DNA from: Lactuca virosa
Taxonomy: Eukaryota > Streptophyta > Magnoliopsida > Asterales > Asteraceae
Assembly (NCBI GenBank): GCA_928212115.1
Contig: CAKMRJ010005523.1
Location: 243,004,960 to 243,068,959, forward strand
Direction: 5' to 3'
Length of the DNA stretch: 64,000 nt
Under the pieces are notes generated by a model. The model ran no database searches. It worked only from the letters and a program-made list of their open reading frames with translations, and was not told the origin of the DNA. Positions 56,112-64,000 of the stretch are shown piece after piece. The first letter of the stretch is position 1. Each line of letters starts with the position of its first letter. A program made the translations under genes and the position numbers.

Positions 56112-56500
56112 GATATACCGAAGACAGCTTTCAGGACTCGGTATGGGCACTATGAGTTTGTGGTGATGCCATTCGGGCTCACCAATGCCCCAACAGCGTT
56201 CGTGGATCTCATGAACAGGGTGTGCAGACCAATTCTAGATCAGTCGGTGATCGTTTTTATTGATGATATCCTGGTATATTCTAAGACCAAGGAGCAGCAT
56301 GAGCAGGATCTGAGGGAGGTGTTGGAGACACTGAGAACGGAAAGGCTTTATGCCAAGTTCTCCAAGTGTGGGTTCTGGCTGTGAGAGGTACATATTTTGG
56401 GGCACATCATCAACCAGGAGGGTATTTCGGTGGATCCAACCAAAGTTGAGGCAGTGATGCGGTGGGAAGTACCGAAGAACGCATCTGAGATCCATAGCTT
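56112..56500 (+). pseudogene. pol: Reverse transcriptase of C, C-terminal part
   Basis: YGHYEFVVMPFGLTNAPTAF and VIVFIDDILVYSK (the xDD catalytic motif, around 56250) are followed by a TGA at 56382-56384 after KCGFWL. The same frame continues with LGHIINQEGISVDPTKVEAV. The equivalent B segment is 17565-17900. Confidence 0.9.
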
Positions 56501-57180
56501 CTTGGGTTTAGCGGGTTATTATCGGAGATTCATTCAGGATTTCTCCAAGATCGCTGTGCCTTTGACCCGCTTGACCAAGAAGAATGTGACATTTCGATGG
56601 GGCCCGGACCAGCAGTTGGCTTTCGAGAGCCTGAGGCAGAAGTTATGTGAGGCACCGATTCTAGTGCTATCGGAGGGGATAGATGATTTGGTAGTGTATT
56701 GTGATGCATCGATCTCAGGGTTAGGGGCGCTACTGATGCAGAGGGGGCATGTGATTGCTTACGCCTCAAGGAAGCTGAAGCCTCATGAGGCGAACTACCC
56801 CACTCACGACCTGGAATTGGGAGCAGTAGTGTTTGCCCTCAAGATTTGGAGACACTACTTGTATGGAGAACGGTGCACTATTTATACTGATCATAAGAGT
56901 TTGAAGTATTTGATGGACCAAGCAAAACTCAACATGCGACAGAGGAGGTGTTGGATGTGCTGAAAGATTATAACTGTGAGATCTTATACCATCCAGGGAA
57001 GGCCAACATGGTGGGCGATGCTTTGAGCCGCAAGACTGCAGGTTCCCCGATTGGAAACGTTTGCTTGAGGATGACGGCGATCTCTCCATTGTCAGATATG
57101 ATCAAACAAGCTCAGGTCGAGGGTGTGAAGAAAGAGAATTGGAAGATAGAGAGGATTTGGGGTCAGTATCCCTTGTTTTT
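56501..57180 (+). pseudogene. pol: RNase H and linker of C
   Basis: FLGLAGYYRRFIQDFSKIA connects to RNase H: LVVYCDASISGLGALLMQRG, ASRKLKPHEANYPTHDLELG, IYTDHKSLKYLMDQAKLNMR. An indel near 56940 shifts to CEILYHPGKANMVGDALSRK. The frame from 56397 to about 56940 is open, so RNase H is intact over its core. Confidence 0.9.
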
Positions 57181-58200
57181 TCGGGATAGATGAGGTCTTC
57201 TGACACAGTGTGGCCGGGTGTGGGTACCGGTGACTGGGGGAGTGAGACAGAAGATATTGGAGGAGGTACACAAGTCCAAGTTCTCTATACATCTGGGGGC
57301 TACAAAAATATATAGAGACCTGAGACTGAGCTATTGGTGGCCCTGCATGAAGCGGGAGATCGCTTGGTTAGTGGAGCGGTGCTTGACCTGCAGGAAGGTC
57401 AAGGCCGAACATCAGCGGCCGTATTGCAAGGTTCAGCTGCTACCTATTCCTATGTGGAAGTGGGAAGAGATCACTACGGACTTCATCACGAAGTTACCGA
57501 GGACATCGAGGGGCGTGGATGCCATATGGGTTATTGTGGATAGGTTGACGAAGAGTGCCCACTTTATTCCGATCTCCGAGAGCATCTCCGCTGAGAAATT
57601 GGCGGATATTTACGTGCGAGAGGTGGTGGCTAGGCACGGAGTGCCAGTGTCAGTAGTCTCGGACCGGGATATCTGATTTACATCGAGATTTTGGAAGAAG
57701 TTCCACGAGGAACTGGGCACTCAGTTACATTTTAGCACAGCGTACCACCCCCAGACAGACGGCCGGAGTGAGAGGACGATCCAAACACTTGAGGATATGC
57801 TTCGGGCATGCGTGTTGGATTTTGGAGGGAGTTGGGATACATACCTCCCGCTAGCAGAGTTTTCATATAACAATAGTTACCATGCCAGTATCGACCGACC
57901 TCCGTTTGAGATGTTGTATGGTCGGAGATGTAGGATCCCGGTTTGTTGGGGCGATGTTGGACACTGAGTCATGGGGAGCACCGAAGTAGTGCTCAAGACT
58001 ACCAGATTGATTCAGCAGGTGCGCTACCGGCTGCGAGTCACACAGAGCCATCAGAAAAGCTATGCTGACCGGCGGCGATCAGATCTTGAGTTCCAGGTGG
58101 GGGACTTTTGTGTTACTAAAAGTGTCGCCATGGAAGGGAGTCATCAGGTTTCGGAAGAGAGGCAAGTTGGGGCCGCAATATATTGGCCCGTTTAGGATTT
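57181..58200 (+). pseudogene. pol: Gypsy integrase of C
   Basis: ILEEVHKSKFSIHLGATKIY and CLTCRKVKAEHQRP carry the HHCC zinc finger. TTDFITKLPRTSRGVDAIW has the first catalytic Asp and VSVVSDRDI the second; a TGA in place of an expected arginine codon ends the frame at 57674-57676. Beyond it the Glu region GRSERTIQTLEDML and FSYNNSYHASIDRPPFEMLY follow in the same frame. Another stop lies near 57965. Confidence 0.88.
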
Positions 58201-58542
58201 CGGCCCGAGTGGGAAAGGTGCCTTACCGCTTGGATCTGCCGGACGAGCTTAGCCAGATACACAACACCTTCCATGTGTCACAGCTTCGGAAGTGTGTCAC
58301 CGACGAGGCCGCGGTCGTTTCTCTGGATGATATTCAGGTGGACGAGAGCCTAAACTACACTGAGAGGCCCGTTGCGATTTTGGATAGGAAGACCAAGGTT
58401 CTTCAGAACAAGGAGGTGAAGTTAGTAAAGGTGCCATGAAAGCACCGAAGAGGCTCCGGATGGACATGAGAGCCGGAGGATGAGATGTGGGAGTACTACC
58501 CAGATTTTTTCGTATCAGCAGACTTCGAGGACGAAGTCTAGT
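58201..58542 (+). pseudogene. pol: GPY/F module and chromodomain-like tail of C
   Basis: GPQYIGPFRISARVGKVPYR and LPDELSQIHNTFHVSQLRK form the GPY/F module. ERPVAILDRKTKVLQNKEVK begins the chromodomain-like tail, which is broken by stops at 58437 and near 58470 but readable to FVSADFEDEV just before the PPT AAGTGGGGGAGA (58543-58556). The tail of B is nearly the same. Confidence 0.85.
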
Positions 58543-58558
58543 TCAAGTGGGGGAGATT

Positions 58559-60501
58559 TGTAATGCTCATTTCAGGTATCTCTTTCTTTTCAAAATTTTA
58601 GGGCTTTAGACTGGAACTCGACAAGTTGGGGAGCTCCAACTCGTCGAGTAGAGATCATTGTGGAACGCGGGATTTAGGACCTACTCGACGAGTAGGCGCT
58701 GTAAAGGAAAACCCTAAATTTCAGGGTTTGTACCCTATATAATCTCCTTAAAACCTTGAGCCTGACCTTTCATCAGCCTCCAAACCCTAAAAACGTCTGT
58801 GCAAAACCCTAATCCCCATTTCCTCTCACATTGTGAGCTAGAGTGACTTTTGGAGCTTAAGAAGAAGAAGATAGTGAGAAGAAGGAGGAGATCCAACAAA
58901 CAAAGCCTTCACTCTTGAGCTTGACCATCTTGTGGACTATTGTAAGCATTCAAGATTCGATTGTTATCTTAGAATATGTCTAGATCTTGAGTTTACTCTT
59001 CATTTCCCATCCTTCTTATTGATTGCATGCATGGGGTTCATAAAGCTTGCAACTATATGAAGCTCCAGGGCAAAATGGTCCTATGGTGGGCTAGATCTTG
59101 CTTTTGGTCAAGCATGAATGCCATGCATGGATTTTAGGATGTATTTTCCCTTTTTGGCCATTTTGACTTCAAGACATGCATTGGACATGTATGTCCATAA
59201 AGCCTCCATCTTTGGAACGTTTTGAGGATTAGAACCTCTTCTGGAAAGGAGGGATTCCAAATCCCTAGAGTTTGGAACCTCATGGCTAAGCGTTTAAGCT
59301 TTTCAACCTTTGTTAAGGGCTTTAGAGCATTTAGAGTGGTTCCAGAGGATAAAGTCGGAAACTTTATCCTTCTAGACACCTTAAGACCTTAGATCTAAGC
59401 CCTAGAGTCCCTGTAATCGACGTATCATCCGAATATGCAAATAGGGGAAAACTCCACGAGTTGCTCTGGCAACTCGACGAGTTGAATCAGGGTTTTCCCG
59501 TCTTCTGGATACTGGGTGAACTCGTCGAGTTGATGAGACAACTTGGCGAGTTGACTAGGGTTTGTCTCGGCTTTCTGGACTCTGAAGGAACTCGACGAGT
59601 TGCTAGATGCACTCGACGAGTTGGGGTCAACATGGACTGTTGACCTTGACTGTTGACTTGGACTTTGACCAGGGTTGACCAAGTTTGACTTTGAGGGTAT
59701 CCATGGTATTTCGGGATTGTGACAAGTTAATCACATGATGGTTATAGGCAGTTAAGTCGGAGCTGCGCGTTGGGACTTATCTGACCCTACCCTTATCAGT
59801 TCAACATTCTTGAGAGGTGAGTTTTCTCACCATACCAATGGGTCTAAGTCACCAAGGTCGGCCCATTTTATGATATGTGGATTGTTGACTGATTATGTGT
59901 TATGTTAGTATGACACTTGCAGGGAAGACCATGGGCGAGCCCATGACGCTTGGATGTAAGACCGTGTGGGGAAGCCCATGGCTTTTCAAGTAAAGACCAT
60001 GGGAGGAGCCCATGATACTTGGATTTAAGACCATGTGGGGGAGCCCATGGCTTTCCAGCTAAAGACCATGGGGGAGCCAATGGCACTTAGGTGTAAGACC
60101 ATGTGGGGGAGCTCGTGGCATCCTGGAGTAAGACCTTGGGAGGAGCCCACGACGTCCTTATATGTTTGTATGCATGGCTTATGTGGTTTATGTAGCTTTT
60201 ATAGCTAATATGATTATGTGATTATGTGGACTGTGTGGGGTATGCTCTGGGGAACTCACTAAGCATTAGCTTACAGTTTGTGGATTTGTTTCAGGTACAT
60301 CTGAGCCTAAGGGCAAGGGCAAGGCCTGATGACACGGCATGCACTCTCTCTCAGGCGTTTTTATGGGAACTCTGATGATTGGAATAATATTGTTAATTGT
60401 TATGAATTTGAAAACAAATGTATTCGAGATTTTATGGTTCATGGAAAATGTTTTTGACTATTTAAAAATGAAAATTTTATTTTGAAATTTGGGTCGTTAC
60501 A
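58559..60501 (+). repeat. 3' LTR of C
   Basis: 1943 bp, TGTAATGCTCATTTC to GGGTCGTTACA. It has the same palindromes (58617-58690, 59450-59625), 35-bp array (59925-60150) and CACTAAGC module (60248-60298) as the 5' LTR, with scattered differences that make it older than the LTR pairs of G and H. Confidence 0.93.
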
Positions 60502-61736
60502 GTGTAACTTATATTTATGGTCATAAGTCGTTATTATGAACCTAAAAAATAAGATTTATCAGTAATTCCAAGTAGTTATACTGAGTGATCTACTTACAGG
60601 AGAGGTGTCTAAAACGGTCACGTTGGCTTGGTTGTTGGATTTCAGAAAAGTTATTATGCCAAAATGATCATGCCTCCCAACTGTCATGCCTGACTGATCC
60701 ATACTTGATAGATCTTGATTTAGACATTGGGATTAGTGAGGAATCTAGACTATAATTATTATAGTCGCCATGATTATGAAACTAGACTAAGGCTTAGTAC
60801 TTTATGCATCTAGGTCTTTCAAAAGTATGAAGTGGGGCGTTGCCGAAATCGCTAGTCACCCACCTAAGTCAGGTGAGTGCATAGTTACTTTCAACTTACA
60901 TATATATACAAATATTCTAAATGATTAAATGTTATGTGTGCTGTCTTGTTGTGTTTAATATATATGTGCAACATGATATAGTTATTACTTAATTAAACTA
61001 TATATTTTTTTCGTGATACTTAGTAACATGACTGGGTAGTAAATGGCCGTATGAAATAATAAATGAGAGACTGTGTTAGGGCTGTATGAGATAGTGACTG
61101 TGATAGGTTAGTAAGAATTGTGCGAAATAATAAGTTATGACTTCTCGTGCCTAACCAAAGTATTATTGTACTGTTGAGTCTGCCGTGTTTGTCCAAAGTA
61201 CTACTGTACTGTCGTGCTTACCTAAAATATCGTCATATTGTCATGCCTAAATCATCTAGGAAATATATATGTCTACGGACTAAGGCCCTTTAAGGAAGAC
61301 CCCTCGAGATCATCATATTAGGATTAGAGAGTGAGGATAATGGTAATGTGGTAATCGGGGAATTCGAATGCTAAGGAATATATAATTATAAGAATATAAT
61401 ATTGCGGGTTGAAAACCCTATATGCGCTCACCAGGTTTTCCAACCTGACCCACTTAGTTTCTTTGTATTACAGGTAACGATACGAAGGTACTGATAGATA
61501 ATGCAATTATCTACTGAGAGATTAATGGGGTTCGTAGGCTGCAAGAATAATGATATAAGGTTCGTTTATGGTTATGTTTGATATCAGTTATGACATCTCA
61601 AGTTTTAATAATCAATGAAAAACATTTTTTTAGAAAATACTTTTAATGGGACAAATTCCACATTTATAAAGATCAGTCTGATTAAAATAAGCATAATAAA
61701 AAGTTTAAAAATGACCGTAAATTTGAGGATGTCACA
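60502..61736 (+). repeat. 3' LTR of D, last block
   Basis: Continues D's LTR after C and matches about 27965-29165. It ends GAGGATGTCACA. GTAAT (61737-61741) would be the right target duplication. Confidence 0.85.
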
Positions 61737-64000
61737 GTAATATATTTTTTACACTTTGCTTATATTTTGTAAGTTTAGTTATAGTACAATGCTATAATGG
61801 AAAAATGAAAAAAAAAAGTACAATGCTATTATGTATATGCAATATGTGGTAGGATATATGTTTAAATGTATTTAGAAAGTACAATGGTACAATGGAAAAC
61901 TGAAAAAAAAATTTAGGATGTTATAATCATCATGACCTTAATTTGTAAAGTAGAATGCTATAATGATATGTTGGTAATATATTTTGTACTTTGCTTATAT
62001 TTTCATAAGTTTAGTTATAGTTAAACCGGAGGAAACGAGGGGAGCGCTAGCGATGATGACGAGTAGCTACTTTTAGGATTTATGTAATGTTTTGTTTGGG
62101 TTAGTATTTTAGATATCTTGCACTATGTTTGGATGAATATTTGGATCAGATGTTTGGATCAATATTTTAGATCGGATGACTGTCGTATATATTATTAAAT
62201 TTTAATGTTTCGAACTATTTTTCTACAAATAATGTTTTGTAGCAGTTTTTATACTGTTTTTCTAATTTTAATGTTAAATACTAAAAAAATGGAAAATACA
62301 GTTAGTGGCAATGCCTTTAATGGTGACAGGCGTGTATTAGTGGCGATGAGTGCAACTTTAATTGATTTCCTGTAAAAATACACTATTACTGTACTCTAAA
62401 CAACAATATAATAATAATACCGTAGTCAAATGAGAATTGAGTAATTATAGGCGATTGTAAAATCTTCCTTTGATGATCTTTGACATAAAAAAATACATGA
62501 CCGTACTCGATAATCTCCTGCAAATAAAGCATCAATCCACTCTTAATAATCTTCCAATGGTAACAATAGAAAAATCAATACATATACAAGTAATAAAACT
62601 AAAAATAAATAAACATATAGTTGAGTTGGTAATATTGAATCTATACACAAATAGTAGAGACATTAACTAGTTGATAGTAAACGGCCGTACAAAATAAGGT
62701 GTTAAAAATTAAATATCATGCACAAATAATGTAAAGGAAGCTAGCTGGTGCATATATTAATTCGAATACTACTCCACTCTACTTTGAAAATACAACCAAA
62801 TGTAGCATTCCCAAAAATACAATAATGTAATAGAAATAAATTAAAAAAAGAAAATAGGATGCCATTTGGATCAACAAACCCACACAGCCATGGGACAAGT
62901 TAAACAATTGCAATCTTGTATGATTATCTAATCTTTGGTTGTTTTGGATATACCCTATATATTTGATTTTTTGTACTTAACATATATAAATATGTTGACA
63001 CTTAATTTTTTGTTGTTTAAACATGTTATAATTTGGGTTTCAACTTTCAAGTTAGGGATTTTAGTGCTTACAACTTACCTAAGGGAGTTAGCGGCTGAAT
63101 TTTTGTCAATAAACTTCTCTCAGAAGGCATGCAATGGCATAGTCAGCGACAAATTAGGGATGGTACAGACCGTCACTATCCGGTTGCAATTTTGTCATTA
63201 TCAGTGTTTTAGTGTCAAATACGTATTAGTATTTGCTTTCAGACGTGGCTAAGATTGTCGCTAAGTTTGAACAGTTATGTCGCCAATTATTTCACTAGAT
63301 TCATCAAGGAGGTCCGTTTCTGATATCCATCGCGAATGACAAACGATCGCTGATATTTCATTTTTTAATATCAGGGTTGCTCTCTCTAATTCAAACTAAA
63401 GATTTTCCATTGTACCTAACTAAATTCAACCATTTGAATAAACCTCCTTTTTGCATTTTTAAATTGACATGTTTAATTCAGTTTATTAACAAACAAAATA
63501 TAAATTTTTTATTTGCATAAATTAAATAAATATAAATTTATAACCATTAAACATTATCTTTGTAAAATTAATAGGGTATATAAAACTGAAACACTAGTCC
63601 TGTGAAAAAATTTCATGTTTTACCCAACACCACTTGAAGCATTCTTGTGATCAAATACAAGTGAACCTTCTTTTTATATTCCTTTCTAATGCAATTTTAT
63701 TTTCCAGGTAAAGAAAAGAAAAAGGAGAGATTTGCCACTATTTTTTCGGAAACCGCGATATCTAAGTTGTAATTGATCGTATCCATGAGTTTTAATCTAT
63801 ATATCTTATAAAGCTAGCATTTTTCCTTGAATCTCATGCATTTGAAACTCCCAAGGCTATTCAACTTATATTTTTACTCAAACCATATTCATTTGAAACC
63901 TCCTATTTAAATGAATATCACTCAAAAGTCTATTAATAATGATTAACTATTCAAAGGTTTTATAACTTATATAATATGTTTAATAAACAATTAATTGATA
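61737..64000. other. AT-rich DNA without recognised gene
   Basis: 2.3 kb of AT-rich sequence. An imperfect direct repeat of about 48 bp (TTTGCTTATATTTT...GTTTAGTTATAGT) occurs at about 61738-61790 and 61974-62020. Open frames (62470-62670, 62935-63252) have no recognisable motif. No LTR, TIR or RNA gene was seen. It may be the original host intergenic DNA into which D inserted. Confidence 0.5.

Larger units (their letters stand above)
50569..60501 (+). mobile_element. Element C: complete Ty3/Gypsy chromovirus (Tekay-like)
   Basis: Bounded by GTGTA duplications (50564-50568, 60502-60506). LTRs are 50569-52519 and 58559-60501, PBS at 52523, PPT near 58543. Domain order is gag-PR-RT-RH-IN-chromodomain, and it is a close relative of B. 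Many stops and shifts and an inserted solo LTR (L) make it inactive. Several stops look like C-to-T changes at arginine or glutamine codons, as expected from methylation and deamination. Confidence 0.95.
27709..61736 (+). mobile_element. Element D: gag-only Gypsy element, 3' LTR split by I and C
   Basis: The parts are a truncated 5' LTR (27709-29165), mutated PBS (29168), degenerate gag, PPT (about 31640-31654) and a 3' LTR in three blocks (31655-31941, 49796-50568, 60502-61736). Removing the two insertions with their TSDs gives a 3' LTR of about 2.29 kb, of which the last 1.47 kb matches 27723-29165. The interior is only 2.49 kb and has no pol, so D is non-autonomous. The 5' LTR start is missing, replaced by the junction with F. 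Confidence 0.8.

Noticed and set aside
62470..63252. Two frames in the right flank as host genes
   Set aside because: Low-complexity composition, no recognisable domain, no splice or promoter context that could be supported.

Overview
This is plant nuclear DNA made almost entirely of nested LTR retrotransposons. No intact host gene was recognised. Copia and Ty3/Gypsy polyproteins, tRNA-iMet primer binding sites (TGGTATCAGAGC) and 3-4 kb gag-only elements point to an angiosperm. CpG palindromes such as ACTCGACGAGT and GTACGGCCGCACAC inside the LTRs suggest Asteraceae, possibly Lactuca; that is inference from memory of such genomes. I use these labels: A, G, H, L (Copia lineage); B, C, D, I, E, F, J, K (Gypsy lineage); M (hAT-like MITE).

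Layout. A is a gag-only Copia derivative that starts left of the window and ends at 12966. It is split by G (574-8422), a full Copia element with TSD AATAC. A itself sits inside the 3' LTR of B, a minus-strand Ty3/Gypsy chromovirus (Tekay-like) running to 22011. Solo LTR J (15109-16797) interrupts B. From 22012 to 23931 is AT-rich DNA with a midasin (MDN1) exon fragment. LTR remnant E (23932 to about 26774) carries solo LTR K (24191-26079, TSD CCATA) and abuts remnant F of opposite orientation (about 26775-27708). D is a gag-only Gypsy element (27709-61736). Its 3' LTR was hit twice: by I (31942-49795, TSD AACCG) and by C (50569-60501, TSD GTGTA). I carries H (41292-48469, minus, TSD TAGAC) in its 3' LTR and M (38814-39126, TSD AGCGCAAC) inside. 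C carries solo LTR L (55378-56111, TSD GATAT) inside its reverse transcriptase. From 61737 to 64000 is AT-rich DNA with no recognisable gene.

How the parts relate. Autonomous-type G has pol; A and H keep LTRs, leader and gag of the same lineage but have lost pol, so they look like parasites of G-type machinery. D and I are gag-only Gypsy derivatives. B and C keep degenerate gag-PR-RT-RH-IN-chromodomain.

Most striking signal. A long hairpin with a nearly invariant apical loop (TTCCTGTTCCTTGTTTGG plus TTGTGG) and arms that differ from copy to copy while still pairing. It lies between the PBS and gag in three different Gypsy elements (B 20431-20575, C 52749-52914, I 35859-36022). In I it also occurs near the PPT and three times in each LTR. 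This is the pattern expected of a selected RNA structure, for example a packaging, dimerisation or translation signal. The Copia family has its own conserved-loop hairpins. All boundaries, TSDs and pairings were read by eye; no folding program or database was used.
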